A stretch of DNA of 64,000 nucleotides from positions 434,001 through 498,000 of the forward strand of contig NZ_CP059833.1 in assembly GCF_014117265.1 (NCBI RefSeq), read 5' to 3'. Under the pieces are notes generated by a model that worked only from the letters and a program-made list of their open reading frames with translations, made no database searches and was not told the origin of the DNA. This DNA is from Corynebacterium hindlerae. GTDB lineage: Bacteria > Actinomycetota > Actinomycetes > Mycobacteriales > Mycobacteriaceae. The position numbers and the translations under genes were made by a program. Shown here piece after piece: positions 25,512-35,507 of this stretch. Positions within the stretch are counted from its first letter, which is position 1. Each line of letters opens with the position of its first letter.

Positions 25512-28500
25512 TTAATTTTTAGCAGGACTCATCCGCTGGCTGATGACCCGGGTGACGCCGTCTCCTCGCATGGTAACCCCGTACAGCACATTTGCCACGT
25601 CCATGGTGGGTTTTTGGTGGGTAATCACGATGAGCTGTGATGTTTCCCGCAGTTTTTCAAACAGTGCGATGAGGCGACGCAGGTTGGTGTCGTCCAGCGC
25701 TGCTTCCACCTCGTCCATGACGTAGAACGGGCTCGGGCGCGCCTTGAAAATGGCAACGAGCATCGCTAGCGCCGTAAGCGACTTCTCACCGCCCGACAGT
25801 AAGGTCAGGCGCTTGACCTTCTTGCCTGGCGGGCGCGCCTCCACTTCAATACCCGTGGTCAGCATGTCCTCCGGCTCCGTGAGTACCAACCGGCCCTGAC
25901 CACCGGGAAAGAGGGTGCCGAACACAGCCGGGAATTCGCGCTCCACGTCATGCCATGCGTCGGTGAACAACTGCAGGATTTGGGCGTCGACGTCCTCGAT
26001 CACGCCATTCAGATCGGCGCGCGCTTTCTCCACGTCGGCGAGCTGACCGGCCAGATACTCGTAGCGTTCCTCCAGCGCCTTGAATTCCTCCAGTGCCAGC
26101 GGGTTAACCTTACCCAACGAGGCCAGCGCTTTTTCAGCCTTTTTCAGGCGCGCTAACTCCGCGCCCTTGTCAAAGTCTTCATCCGGGGCATAGTCGCTGA
26201 GCAGCACCGCAACGGGGACTCCCAGTTGGCTTTCCGCTTGGGCCTGCGCTTCCTCAATGCGCACCTGGGCCTGGGACCGCGCGATATCCGAGGCGTGCTT
26301 GGAATCGCTGAGCTTGTTCAGCTGCTGCTGGAGTTCCCGCACCTCGTCCTTTGCTTTGCCAAGCTCAGCGCTCACTGTGGACTTGGTCGAGGCTGTGCGG
26401 GCGCGCTCTTGTTCTGCATTGGTGAGCGCATCCGCCACGCGATCTTGGATGAGCAGCGCGTTGCGCTCCACTGCCTTGGCAAGTTCCCTAGCAGCTCGGC
26501 GGGAGGCCATAGCCTGTTCGTGGCGGGCCTTGGCTTGGCGTTCATGGGTTGCTTGGCGGCGGAGCTGGTCGGCCCGGCCGCGGGACTGTCCAGCGCGTTC
26601 CTCGGCGGTGCGTAGCGACAGGCGGGCTTCCATGTCCATGGCTTTGACCTGGGCAAGGGCGGCTTGGGCTGCGTCGCGCTCTTCGGTGGAGGGTTCTTCT
26701 TCCTCCTGGTCCTCGACGCGGGCGAGGCGGTCGAGGGTCTCGTCGAGTTGTTGTTGTGCTTCAATGGCGCGCAGCTCGGCTTGTTGGACGCGGGCTGCCA
26801 TGCGTTCGTGTTCGTTTGTGCTGGCCAGGGCTTGTTTAGCGAGGCGTTCGGCATCGCGGGCGAGGGATTCGAGGTGGGTATCGTGTTCGCGGAGGGCAGA
26901 CTTGGCGCCGGCGGCGTCGATGCGAGCTTCTTCCGCAGCCTGGATGGCGCCTTGGAGGGTGCCGGCGATGTCGGCGAGATCCGCTTGAGCGCGGGCGAGT
27001 TCCTCAGCGGCTTCGGCGATGTGGGCGGCGGTTTCCACGGCCAGGGTGCCAGAGCCCACTGCGACCCAGCCTTCGCCACGCAGGGTGCCGTCCGGAGTGA
27101 CAGCGCGCAGCCGGGGGTCGTGTTCGATGACGGCGGGGGCGGTGGCGGCGTCGGTGAGGACGACGTCGGCAAGCAGCCGGGTCAGTGGCCGTGCATAACG
27201 CTTATCGACGTCCACGTGATCCAACAACCACGAGGCGCCTTTCGGCAGTTGCGCGTCCATGCGCCACTCGGTGGCGGTGGATGCTTCGATGAGTACTGTT
27301 CGGGAGATGTGTTCCGCGTCAATACGTTCCAGAGCTTGGGCCACATTGTCGCCACTAAGAGCTTCGGCGGTGGCGCCCAGTGCCGCGGACAGCGCTTTTT
27401 CCATACCCTTGTGCGGGGTAATGAAATCAGTAATGGGGTGCCAATCATCCAGTTGAACGGCGTGTTTTGGGGCGGTCTGTTTGAGCGTGTCGATGCGGGA
27501 TTCCCACCGGGAGACCGCGCGTTCCAAGTCTCGCTGCTGAGTACGCAGTTGTTCGAGGCGGGATTCAGCGGCGCCAGCCTCGGCAGCAGCACGGGTGTGC
27601 TTGTCCTCCAGGGGAGCACGCTCTGCGGTGAGCCGTTCGATGTCCTCGAGCAGAGTGGCGTGCTCGCTGGTTGCTGTGTGTGCACGCTCAAGCGTGAGTT
27701 CGAGTTCCTCTTCCAGACGCTCGGCTTCGGCTTTGCTTGCTGTCACCTGCGCTCGGTGGGATTCTTCTGCGGCAAGCAGCCTGACGACCCCTTCCCGGCG
27801 GTCTGCGATAGCCCGGACTCGCGCCAGGTGTTCCTGGTCTGCTTGTTTCAGGGCGTCTTCGTGTTCCTCGACTTGCTCGCGGATGGATTCGAGGCGTTCG
27901 CGGGCGATCTCAACGGCCTGGTCGAGTTCGGCTTGCTGTTGTTCGGCCTGGTCGGCACGTCGTTCCAGGTCATCGGCGTCTGGGCCGTTGTAAGGGATGT
28001 CAGGGCTGGCTGTGGCACGATCAGCGGCGATGCGGACCGTAGCGGACACGCGCTCAGCGAGCGCGGACAGCTGAAACCACAGCTGTTGTGCAGCGTCTGA
28101 TTCTTTGGTGGCGCGCTCCAGCATCGCTTCAAGTTCCACGGTGGTGGCGGTGGCTTCTTCCAGGCGCTCGGTCAGGTCTTCGACCTGTTCGGCGAGGATC
28201 CTCGCTTGTTGGTCCACGTTGGTGAGTTTTTCCTGCAACTCGACCAGATTAGCGCCGGCGATGCGCAGCCTTGCATCCCTCACTTCTGCCTGCACGGTGG
28301 CCGCCTTTTGGGCGGTTTCGGCCTGGCGAGCCAGTGGCTTGAGCTGCCGCTTCAGCTCCCCAGTAAGGTCCGTCAGGCGATCCAGATTCGCCTGCATGTT
28401 AACCAGCTTGCGCTGCGCTTTTTCTTTCCGACGCCGGTGCTTGAGCACACCCGCGGCCTCTTCAATAAAAGCGCGTCGCTCTTCCGGTTTGGACTCCAAG

Positions 28501-28946
28501 ATTTGAGCTAGACGCCCCTGTCCCACGATCACGTGCATTTCCCTGCCGATACCAGAATCGGACAGCAGCTCCTGCACATCCATCAGGCGCGCCTTCGCAC
28601 CGTTGATTTCGTATTCGCTGGCGCCGTCGCGGAACATCCGACGCGTGACTGACACTTCCGTGAAGTCAATCGGCAGCGCCCCATCGGAGTTATCGATGGT
28701 CAGGGTCACTTCCGCGCGACCTAAGGGTTTCCGATCCCCCGCACCCGCGAAGATGACATCTTCCATCTTCCCGCCACGCAGCGTCTTCGCGGAGTGCTCC
28801 CCCATCACCCACGCCAGCGCATCCACCACGTTGGATTTACCCGAACCGTTCGGCCCCACCACCGCACAAATCCCAGGTTCAAATTTTAGGGTCGTTGACG
28901 AGGCAAAAGACTTGAATCCTTTGAGAGTCAGCGATTTAAGGTGCAC
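25512..28946 (-). CDS. smc: Chromosome partition protein SMC
   Basis: ATPase that loops and condenses the chromosome, loaded by ParB. The head starts MHLKSLTLKGFKSFASSTTLKF with Walker A GPNGSGKS (residues 31-38). Long coiled coils occupy about 165-500 and 660-1000, flanking the hinge (about 500-640). The C-terminal head has signature LLSGGEKSLTALAML and Walker B VMDEVEAALDD. 1144 residues is slightly short for the family. It leads a two-gene unit with the 1108-residue unknown protein. ScpA and ScpB are not in this window. Confidence 0.97.
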   Translation of the reverse strand: MHLKSLTLKGFKSFASSTTLKFEPGICAVVGPNGSGKSNVVDALAWVMGEHSAKTLRGGKMEDVIFAGAGDRKPLGRAEVTLTIDNSDGALPIDFTEVSVTRRMFRDGASEYEINGAKARLMDVQELLSDSGIGREMHVIVGQGRLAQILESKPEERRAFIEEAAGVLKHRRRKEKAQRKLVNMQANLDRLTDLTGELKRQLKPLARQAETAQKAATVQAEVRDARLRIAGANLVELQEKLTNVDQQARILAEQVEDLTERLEEATATTVELEAMLERATKESDAAQQLWFQLSALAERVSATVRIAADRATASPDIPYNGPDADDLERRADQAEQQQAELDQAVEIARERLESIREQVEEHEDALKQADQEHLARVRAIADRREGVVRLLAAEESHRAQVTASKAEAERLEEELELTLERAHTATSEHATLLEDIERLTAERAPLEDKHTRAAAEAGAAESRLEQLRTQQRDLERAVSRWESRIDTLKQTAPKHAVQLDDWHPITDFITPHKGMEKALSAALGATAEALSGDNVAQALERIDAEHISRTVLIEASTATEWRMDAQLPKGASWLLDHVDVDKRYARPLTRLLADVVLTDAATAPAVIEHDPRLRAVTPDGTLRGEGWVAVGSGTLAVETAAHIAEAAEELARAQADLADIAGTLQGAIQAAEEARIDAAGAKSALREHDTHLESLARDAERLAKQALASTNEHERMAARVQQAELRAIEAQQQLDETLDRLARVEDQEEEEPSTEERDAAQAALAQVKAMDMEARLSLRTAEERAGQSRGRADQLRRQATHERQAKARHEQAMASRRAARELAKAVERNALLIQDRVADALTNAEQERARTASTKSTVSAELGKAKDEVRELQQQLNKLSDSKHASDIARSQAQVRIEEAQAQAESQLGVPVAVLLSDYAPDEDFDKGAELARLKKAEKALASLGKVNPLALEEFKALEERYEYLAGQLADVEKARADLNGVIEDVDAQILQLFTDAWHDVEREFPAVFGTLFPGGQGRLVLTEPEDMLTTGIEVEARPPGKKVKRLTLLSGGEKSLTALAMLVAIFKARPSPFYVMDEVEAALDDTNLRRLIALFEKLRETSQLIVITHQKPTMDVANVLYGVTMRGDGVTRVISQRMSPAKN

Positions 28947-28950
28947 CTAG

Positions 28951-29666
28951 CGATGATAACACCCGACGTCAGCCAACCTGTGGCTAAGTTTTCGACTAGG
29001 AGGGGCACATGAGAATCGCAGTTTCCCACGCCAGGGAATTGAATCCTGGGAGTGGCTGCACGGAATTTGGTTTCGGGGTCGCCATTGCCCGCCTCCTAGA
29101 AGGGGTGTGCCGCCACACTGGGGTATGCCTGGTTGTTTGTGCATTGGCCCCGACATTACCCTCCCGAAGTTCGGGCTCATCGAAGCGTTTTTAGGGCAAT
29201 CTCGGGGGCGTAATGTCGGGGCCATGGTTCTGGCAGGGCAATCTCAGCAGCGTAATGACAGAGCCACAGCCACAATCACCACAACAACCCCACAGGGCTC
29301 AACAAACACCCCGCTCGATGACAACAACGGCTCTACAGCAATCTCCCCGGCATTACCCTCCCGAAGTTCGGGCTCATCGAAGCGTTTTTAGGGCAATCTC
29401 GGGGGCGTAATGTCGGGGCCATGGTTGGGACTGCGGACGTTTTCTTGGAAGGATTTACGCGGCGCTAAGCCCGGTGCCCACACCGGGAGAAAGCCTTACA
29501 GCTATGCCTATTGACCAACCTGTTACTTCTCGACGTAAGTCTTTAATTCCATCGCCACTGTTATCGGGACCTATCTTCACAATCACACCGCAAGGGCCAC
29601 CACCATGGCGCAGAATTTAGCCCCGAGGGCAAACCCCACACGCTTCACCTGGCTACAAGCCGAAAA
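28951..29666. other. 720-bp non-coding gap with palindromic repeats
   Basis: Between the smc start and the acylphosphatase stop I see no convincing gene. It holds repeat pair B (29146-29420). Beyond it is a perfect stem CCCGGTG-CCCA-CACCGGG (29470-29487), then a 38-codon ORF (29504-29620) opening MPIDQPVTSRRKSL with no good ribosome-binding site and no recognisable homology; it may be a gene remnant. No known riboswitch was recognised around the stem. Confidence 0.6.
29146..29420. repeat. Duplicated palindromic element, pair B (period 197 bp)
   Basis: Copy 1 (29146-29223) is bounded by perfect 14-bp arms GGCCCCGACATTAC and GTAATGTCGGGGCC. Copy 2 (29343-29420) is in direct orientation, identical from CATTACCCTCC onward, with a changed left arm (CCCCGGCATTAC). 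Inside each is a small hairpin CCCGAA-G-TTCGGG. Part of the right end recurs once more at 29236-29261 (AGGGCAATCTCAGCAGCGTA). The 119-bp spacer is C/A-rich on the plus strand. Confidence 0.9.
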
Positions 29667-29933
29667 CTAGCGCACCTCAAACCCTGAGAGGCCCCGGGGA
29701 TCCGACCACTGATCAATGACAGTGGTGACAGAACCGGGCGTCGTCCCGCTGCGAAGCCAGGCGAGCAGAGATTCGCAGGCTGCAGCAGGTCCTTCGGCGA
29801 CGACGCACACCCGGCCATCGACGAGGTTGGTGGCGCTGCCGGTGAGGCCGAGTTCCAGCGCTTTGGCGCGGGTGTGCCAACGGAACCCCACGCCTTGGAC
29901 GTGGCCATGGACGAACGCGGTGAGGCGGTTCAT
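29667..29933 (-). CDS. acyP: Acylphosphatase
   Basis: Small enzyme (88 aa) hydrolysing acyl phosphates. The phosphate-binding loop [11 protein letters not shown] with its catalytic Arg and the [11 protein letters not shown] segment with the catalytic Asn are intact. Its ATG overlaps the stop of the upstream AGCS symporter gene by four bases, so they are translated together, an arrangement with no obvious metabolic logic. Confidence 0.93.
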   Translation of the reverse strand: MNRLTAFVHGHVQGVGFRWHTRAKALELGLTGSATNLVDGRVCVVAEGPAAACESLLAWLRSGTTPGSVTTVIDQWSDPRGLSGFEVR

Positions 29934-31369
29934 CGGCGGGTGATCGGGTCAGAGCCATCCCAGCATTCCATGCCTTCCCAGCCACGGATGCCCTTGACAT
30001 CATCGCGGTGGAACACTGGGTTTTCGCCACGGGCGCGCTGTTCAGCGAAGTTCTTCAGCAGCGCCACCGCAATGCCACCCATCGGGATGATAGCCAGCAG
30101 GTTCACGGTAGCCATCAGACCGGAGAAGGTGTCGGCCAACGCCCACACCAGTGGCACGGAACCAAGCGCGCCGCCGAATACACATAGGGCTACCAAAGCT
30201 CGGTAAATTGCCAGAACAGCCTTGGACTGGGTGATGAACTCGATGTTGCTCTCGCCGTAGTAGTAGTTACCGATCACGGAGGAGAACGCCAGGAAGACGA
30301 TCACCACGGTCAGGAAGTGGATACCCCACGCGCCCACGTTGGAGGCCAGCGCGTTCTGCGTCATCTCCATGCCTTCGAGCCCTTCATCAATGTCGCCGCG
30401 GGCCAGCAGGATGATGAACGCGGTGATAGAGCACACCACGATGGTGTCAAAGTACACGCCCAAGGTCTGAATCAGGCCCTGCTTCACAGGGTGAGACACC
30501 GACGCGGTGGCGGCAGCGTTCGGGACGGAACCCATACCAGCCTCGTTAGAGAACAGACCACGCTGGACGCCCTTCATAATCACGGTGCCAAGGGTTGCAC
30601 CCGCGAACTCACGAATACCGAACGCATGCTCCCAAATGGACATCACCATGCCAGGGATCTTGTCCGCATTCAGCGCGAGAACGATGATGCCGACCGCGAT
30701 GTACATCGTCGCCATCGCCGGCACCACCACCTGCGTGACGTTCGCGATACGCTGCACACCACCGAAAATGATGGCAGCAGTTAACAGCGCCAACACCCCA
30801 CCGACGATCAACTTGATCTTCCTCGGATCAGCGTCAAAGGACGTCACCATCGCAGAAGAAATAGAATTCGACTGCACCGCATTAAACACGAAACCGTAGG
30901 TGACGGTGATCATAAAGACGAACAAGGTGGCCAGCCACTTCAGGTTCCACACCTTGGTGATGTAGTACGCAGGGCCGCCGCGGTACGACGACTTGTCCCG
31001 CACCTTGAACGCCTGCGCCAACGTGGATTCCACGAACGATGTTGCGCCGCCGATCACAGCGAGCATCCACATCCAGAACACGGCGCCTGGACCACCGGCA
31101 GCGATGGCGACGGCAACACCGGCCACATTGCCGGTGCCGACGCGGGATGCCGCGGAGATCGTAAATGCCTTAAACGCGGAAATGCCCTTTTGGCCATCCG
31201 AGATGTCCGAGGGCTTTTCTGCGACCGCTTTGAACATGTCAGGGACATAGCGGATTTGAACCACAATCGTGGTGATGCAGAACCACAGGCCTGCGCCAAC
31301 TAGGAGGACGATCATGAACTTCCAGTACTGTTCATTGAACGCCTCAACGTATGTAAGGAGGTTTTCCAT
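29930..31369 (-). CDS. AGCS-family sodium:amino-acid symporter
   Basis: Takes up alanine, glycine or a related amino acid (possibly glutamine) with sodium. 479 residues, about eleven membrane helices. Signatures: [57 protein letters not shown] (residues 63-120, shown here as the diagnostic region), YRGGPAYYI, and [21 protein letters not shown] 31369 follows CTTTATGGAAAAC-type sequence with a weak AAGG site. The gene lies between mutM and acyP. Confidence 0.9.
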   Translation of the reverse strand: MENLLTYVEAFNEQYWKFMIVLLVGAGLWFCITTIVVQIRYVPDMFKAVAEKPSDISDGQKGISAFKAFTISAASRVGTGNVAGVAVAIAAGGPGAVFWMWMLAVIGGATSFVESTLAQAFKVRDKSSYRGGPAYYITKVWNLKWLATLFVFMITVTYGFVFNAVQSNSISSAMVTSFDADPRKIKLIVGGVLALLTAAIIFGGVQRIANVTQVVVPAMATMYIAVGIIVLALNADKIPGMVMSIWEHAFGIREFAGATLGTVIMKGVQRGLFSNEAGMGSVPNAAATASVSHPVKQGLIQTLGVYFDTIVVCSITAFIILLARGDIDEGLEGMEMTQNALASNVGAWGIHFLTVVIVFLAFSSVIGNYYYGESNIEFITQSKAVLAIYRALVALCVFGGALGSVPLVWALADTFSGLMATVNLLAIIPMGGIAVALLKNFAEQRARGENPVFHRDDVKGIRGWEGMECWDGSDPITRR

Positions 31370-31478
31370 AAAGGTAGAGTAACTGGAATTTAACGATACT
31401 TAATAACTCGAGCCCCGAAATTCTTCCCGCCTGTTACCTTATGCGACTCGGCAGATAACACATGTCTCGTTGCACCCC

Positions 31479-32312
31479 TCAGCGCAATCGCTGGCACTTC
31501 GGGCAAAAGTGCGATCCTCGGTTCGCGAACTGCTCCCGCACCATCAGCGTCCCGCAGCGCGGGCACGGCTTCCCCTGCTGCCCGTACGCATTGAGCGAGC
31601 GGGAGAAATAGCCCGACTGCCCGTTGACATTGATATACAAGGAATCAAAGGAGGTGCCGCCCTGCGCCAGGGCCCGCTGCATCACATCGATACCGGCGAC
31701 GAGCAATCGCGTGACCTCTTCATCGGACAACGAGGACGCTAATACTTCACCGTGTATCTGGGCTTGCCACAGCATTTCATCGGCGTAGATATTGCCGATG
31801 CCTGAAACGACCGTCTGATCCAGCAACACCCGCTTGATCCCCGACCGCTTAGCGCGAATCCGCGCGACAGTCTTGGACATGGAAAATGCCGGTTCCAGCA
31901 GGTCAGGTGCCACATGGGTCACCAATTCCGGCACCCCATCCACTAACTCGCCGATGTGCCAGTATCCGAAGGTGCGCTGGTCAACGAACCACAGCTCATT
32001 ACCGGAATCCAATTTTGCTCGTGCCCGCAAGTGCGGATGCGGGTTGGCGCCAGCAGATTTGATGAGCATCTGCCCGCTCATCCCTAGGTGAACAAGCAAG
32101 GCGCCGGAGTCAAGCACCAGCCAGAGGTATTTGCCACGCCTATCGACGCCCGTGACCCGCGCACCACTGAGCCGGGCTGAGAGTTCGACGCCACCGCCGA
32201 TCTGGCGGCGCGCCGTCCGGGGATGCAGCACTTCGACCGTCGTCAAGCGTGTGCCAACGACGTGGTCCAACAGACCCCGCCGCACCACCTCTACTTCTGG
32301 CAGCTCCGGCAT
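31479..32312 (-). CDS. mutM: Formamidopyrimidine-DNA glycosylase
   Basis: Removes 8-oxoguanine and ring-opened purines and nicks the DNA. The mature N-terminus [13 protein letters not shown] carries catalytic Pro2 and Glu3; H2TH region [28 protein letters not shown]-terminal zinc finger CPRCG...FCPKCQ. 277 aa. Its ATG overlaps the rnc stop by one base. Confidence 0.96.
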   Translation of the reverse strand: MPELPEVEVVRRGLLDHVVGTRLTTVEVLHPRTARRQIGGGVELSARLSGARVTGVDRRGKYLWLVLDSGALLVHLGMSGQMLIKSAGANPHPHLRARAKLDSGNELWFVDQRTFGYWHIGELVDGVPELVTHVAPDLLEPAFSMSKTVARIRAKRSGIKRVLLDQTVVSGIGNIYADEMLWQAQIHGEVLASSLSDEEVTRLLVAGIDVMQRALAQGGTSFDSLYINVNGQSGYFSRSLNAYGQQGKPCPRCGTLMVREQFANRGSHFCPKCQRLR

Positions 32313-33043
32313 TAGCGGATCGCGAGGAACGCCTGGTGAGCAGCTTGTTGTTCGGCGAGCTTTTTGTTCGTGCCCGTGCCGGTACCCTTGCGCTCGCCGT
32401 TGATGAGCACGTGGGAAGTGAAGATCTGCTCGTGTTCCGGGCCGGTCGCTTCGGACTCGTACACTGGCGCCGGCAGGCGTTTCTCGGCGACCTTTTCCTG
32501 CAGCGTGGTCTTCCAGTCCTGGTGCAGGCCGACGGCGGACGCGGTATCGATCTTGTGCTTGAACAGGCGTAGCACCACGTCGCGGGCTGGTTCGAAGCCA
32601 TGTTGGATGTACAGGGCGCCGAGCAGGGCTTCGGTCGTGTCCGCCAGGATGGAATCCTTTTCGCGGCCGTCGGTGGAATCCTCCCCCTTGCCCAGCAGGA
32701 TGTGCTGGCCGAGGCTAATTTCTCGGGCGATGTCCGCGAGGCCGTACCGGCTCACGATCGAGGCGCGCATCTTAGAGATGTCCGATTCCGGCCGGTCCGG
32801 GTACTGGTGGTACAGCTGCGTCGCCACGGACAAGCCGAGCACGGCGTCGCCGAGGAATTCGAGACGCTCATTGTTTGGCAGCATGCCATTTTCGTTCGCG
32901 AACGAACGGTGGGTGAGGGCTAGGCGCAGGTGTTCGTCGGCAAGCTCAATGCCCAATTTCTCCAGCAGTGGCGCGTGGTCCACGGCGTTGAACGCGGCGT
33001 CGAGGGCTTCCTGCCCGGTTAGACGCCCCTTTTTGCGGTTCAC
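32312..33043 (-). CDS. rnc: Ribonuclease III
   Basis: Cleaves double-stranded RNA, including rRNA precursors. Catalytic signature [14 protein letters not shown] (about residues 58-71), second acidic cluster in [12 protein letters not shown], and a C-terminal dsRNA-binding domain (about 165-240) ending [15 protein letters not shown]. 243 aa. Overlaps DUF177 by four bases upstream and mutM by one base downstream, in the conserved sepIVA-DUF177-rnc-mutM unit. Confidence 0.97.
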   Translation of the reverse strand: MNRKKGRLTGQEALDAAFNAVDHAPLLEKLGIELADEHLRLALTHRSFANENGMLPNNERLEFLGDAVLGLSVATQLYHQYPDRPESDISKMRASIVSRYGLADIAREISLGQHILLGKGEDSTDGREKDSILADTTEALLGALYIQHGFEPARDVVLRLFKHKIDTASAVGLHQDWKTTLQEKVAEKRLPAPVYESEATGPEHEQIFTSHVLINGERKGTGTGTNKKLAEQQAAHQAFLAIR

Positions 33044-33564
33044 TTAAACTTCTCCAGTCCAGCCCAGCGAGGGTCTGGGCGGTCGTCTTCCTCACCCGAA
33101 ATTCCATCCGGGGCGGGGACATCCTCGGCCCCGCACTGGAGGTCAAAATACTCGCACACCGGGTTGAATGGCAACTCTAGGCCGGCGGCATCGATGATGC
33201 TTTGCAGCAGGTCAATCTGGTCGCCTTCCACCATTGGCACATCGTCTTCGTCAGATTCATCACCTTGGATGAAGTCGGCGGACACCGCGAACACTTCGTT
33301 GATGTGGAATTCCTGCGTGGGCGCGAGGGGGTTCAGGCAGCGAACGCACTGTCCGGTCAGCGGCGCCTTGACGACGGCATCCACCATGATCCCCTCCCCC
33401 AGCGGCGTGAGGGTGGCGTCGACCACCACGTCTTCCCCTTCGGCAATCGCAATCATTTCGGCGCCGATGCGCTGCGGGGATGGCCCGGTTTGGGTGCGGT
33501 GTTCCGGCATCGTGGCTCCGCGAACGAGCGTCGCCACGTTGAATTGAAACGGTGAGGTGGCCAC
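33040..33564 (-). CDS. DUF177 (YceD-like) protein
   Basis: 174-residue cytoplasmic protein. The central GQCVRCLNPL Cys pair and the later LELPFNPVCEYFDLQCGAE Cys pair, spaced as in the family, probably bind metal or form a fold core. YceD proteins are linked to 23S rRNA maturation; plant relatives likewise. It is usually next to rpmF, but here, as in mycobacteria, it is next to rnc. Start overlaps the upstream stop by one base. Confidence 0.88.
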   Translation of the reverse strand: MATSPFQFNVATLVRGATMPEHRTQTGPSPQRIGAEMIAIAEGEDVVVDATLTPLGEGIMVDAVVKAPLTGQCVRCLNPLAPTQEFHINEVFAVSADFIQGDESDEDDVPMVEGDQIDLLQSIIDAAGLELPFNPVCEYFDLQCGAEDVPAPDGISGEEDDRPDPRWAGLEKFK

Positions 33565-34280
33565 TAGTGGTCCTCTCGGCGCGGTGCGGATCCGGTAGCT
33601 CCCGCACCGCGACGAATTGCGGTGCGGTCACGCGAGACGGCGCGCAGCGTGGCGCTGAGGGACTCTTCAAATTCTGCGAGTTTGCCGTCGACGTACATAT
33701 CGCATTCCTGGCGAAGGCGGTTGGAATCCGCATGCGCCGCATCGACGACGCGGTGGGCTTCCTCGTTCGCACGGCGCACGACCTCGGCCTCGGAGACCAG
33801 GCGGTGCTGTTCGGCGAGCCCTTCTTCGACCGCACGATCGTAAGATTCCCGAGCCTGCTTGTCCAGGCGCTCAGCTTCCGCGGTGGCGCGATCGACCAGG
33901 GCAGTGGCGTCGCGACGGGCATCTTCCACGATCCGATCCGCGTCATCCTGAGCCTTGGACACCATCGCGTGAGCGCGATTTTCGGCGTCACCGAGCATGG
34001 TGTCGGAGTCGTGGCGGGCACGAGAGATGAGGTCAGTGGCCTCAGCGTCTGCGTCGCCCACAATTTCAGCGGCACGTTCTTCGGCACCGCGAATAATCTC
34101 GTCTTTTTGGTCAAGCACATCCTGCGCGTCATCAATTTCGACAGGGAGTGCGTTGCGGAGGTCGTCGAGAAGCGCCAGCATGTCATTGCGTGGCACCATG
34201 CAATTCGCCGTCATGGGCACGCCGTAGGCCTGCTCGACGGTCTGAACCATTTCATCCAAAGCTTCGAATACGCGGTACAT
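33564..34280 (-). CDS. sepIVA: SepIVA/DivIVA-like coiled-coil septation protein
   Basis: 238 residues, mostly one long coiled coil rich in Ala, Glu, Asp and Arg (about 65-220). The N-terminus MYRVFEALDEMVQTVEQAYGVPMTANCMVPRNDMLALLDDLRNAL is the part conserved with mycobacterial SepIVA (Rv2927c), a septum and cell-envelope factor. Its position upstream of DUF177, rnc and mutM is the same as in M. tuberculosis, which supports orthology. It is the first gene of this unit. A short stem CCCCA...TGGGG lies just upstream (34285-34301). Confidence 0.82.
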   Translation of the reverse strand: MYRVFEALDEMVQTVEQAYGVPMTANCMVPRNDMLALLDDLRNALPVEIDDAQDVLDQKDEIIRGAEERAAEIVGDADAEATDLISRARHDSDTMLGDAENRAHAMVSKAQDDADRIVEDARRDATALVDRATAEAERLDKQARESYDRAVEEGLAEQHRLVSEAEVVRRANEEAHRVVDAAHADSNRLRQECDMYVDGKLAEFEESLSATLRAVSRDRTAIRRGAGATGSAPRREDH

Positions 34281-34400
34281 GGTTCCCCAGCTTACTTGGG
34301 GTTTTGGCTAGCGGGTGGTTCTGCCGTGCGTGTTCGGGTGGAAAATGTGACCCACGCCAGGTCTTGACACACAATCACAGCAAAAGGTGACCCAAAACAC

Positions 34401-34458
34401 TTGACATAACCACCCATCGGCTTTTAAATTGACCTTATTCCGTTACGCAAACGTTTGC
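34401..34458 (+). promoter_or_regulatory. rbs operon promoter and LacI-type operator
   Basis: TTGACA (34401-34406) and TAAATT (34425-34430) make a promoter with 18-bp spacing. The perfect palindrome GCAAACGTTTGC (34447-34458) lies just downstream of the expected start site. This is the classic LacI/RbsR half-site pair with a central CG, so the regulator encoded 24 bp further on should bind it as an autoregulated repressor. Confidence 0.85.
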
Positions 34459-34481
34459 ATAGCCGCTGTCGAGGACCCGCC

Positions 34482-35498
34482 ATGAACACCCCCGCGAACC
34501 TGAAAGATGTCGCCGAAGCCGCCGGCGTGTCCATCTCCACGGCCTCCCGCGCTTTGGCAGGAAAAACATCCATCTCTGAGAAAACCCGCTCGCGCGTGCA
34601 ACAGGTGGCCCGGGAGCTCAACTACCAGCCCAACGTGCAAGCCCGGGGCCTACGCAGCGCCCGCACCAACATCATCGGGCTCACCATCCCGTCGCTCACC
34701 AACCCCTACTTCGCCACCATGGCCGCGACCATCCAGGAACGCGCCGCCGCCAACGGCCACACCACCCTCATCACCACCAGCAACGAGGACCCGGAGCAGC
34801 TCAAACAAGCGATTTATTCCATGTCGCAGATGCGGGTGGACGGCATGATCGTCGTCCCAAGCGAAAATTCCAAGTCGCTGCTCATGAACATCCAACGCGC
34901 AGGCACCCCGGTCGTACTCATCGACCGCGAACTGCCAGGCACCCCACTTCCCAGCTACGCGTCGCAGGCCCTGCCCGGTATCACGGCGGCCGTCGCTGAA
35001 CTGACAGCGCGGGGCCACACCAGGATCGGTTATCTTTCCGGGCCAGTGGAAACTTCCACGGGCGCGCAGCGCCTAGCCGCTTTCGAGCAGATCTGCGCAC
35101 ACACAGGGACCAGTAACGACTTCATTTTCCGTGGCGGCTACGACGTCAAAAAGGGCTGGGACGGTGCGCAAGCTCTCCTCCACCGTGGTATCACCGCGCT
35201 GATCGCCGGAGATTCCATGATGACCTTCGGAGCGCTGGACTACTGCTACCAACACGGCATCAACATTGGCACGGACCTAGCCTTCGTCGGATTCGACGAT
35301 CTGGTCTATATGTCCTTGCAACCAGCGCCAATTTCGGTGATCGACCAAAACGTTGTCGCCATGTCAGAGCATGCCTACGACGGGCTCGTGCGCCTCATCG
35401 GAGGCGCCGATCCGCCTGACCAAGCTGTTGTTTTGGACACGACTTACATTTCCCGGGCGTCGACACGCTGCACGCCACCCACAACCACCAGGAGGTGA
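34482..35498 (+). CDS. rbsR: LacI-family ribose operon repressor
   Basis: Start at ATG 34482 after CGAGGACC; the longer frame would begin inside the operator. The HTH is NLKDVAEAAGVSISTASRALAGKTSISEKTRSRVQQVARELNY (residues 5-47), with the hinge helix PNVQARGLRSART. The effector domain is of periplasmic-binding-protein type, ending TYISRASTR. Context (rbsACBKD follows after 9 bases) makes ribose or a derivative the likely inducer. Confidence 0.9.
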   Translation: MNTPANLKDVAEAAGVSISTASRALAGKTSISEKTRSRVQQVARELNYQPNVQARGLRSARTNIIGLTIPSLTNPYFATMAATIQERAAANGHTTLITTSNEDPEQLKQAIYSMSQMRVDGMIVVPSENSKSLLMNIQRAGTPVVLIDRELPGTPLPSYASQALPGITAAVAELTARGHTRIGYLSGPVETSTGAQRLAAFEQICAHTGTSNDFIFRGGYDVKKGWDGAQALLHRGITALIAGDSMMTFGALDYCYQHGINIGTDLAFVGFDDLVYMSLQPAPISVIDQNVVAMSEHAYDGLVRLIGGADPPDQAVVLDTTYISRASTRCTPPTTTRR

Positions 35499-35507
35499 AT
35501 TCTCCAC

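Noticed and set aside
26664..28100. 478-codon ORF antisense to smc
   Set aside because: Produced by codon bias of the coiled-coil region; smc motifs are intact on the other strand.
29107..29391. 94-codon plus-strand ORF across repeat pair B
   Set aside because: It runs through the palindromic arms and a Thr/Pro/Gln-rich spacer, and repeats its own C-terminal peptide because of the duplication. No family match.
882..29420. Palindromic elements as integron attC sites
   Set aside because: They lack the GTTRRRY/RYYYAAC core boxes, and there is no integrase or cassette array.
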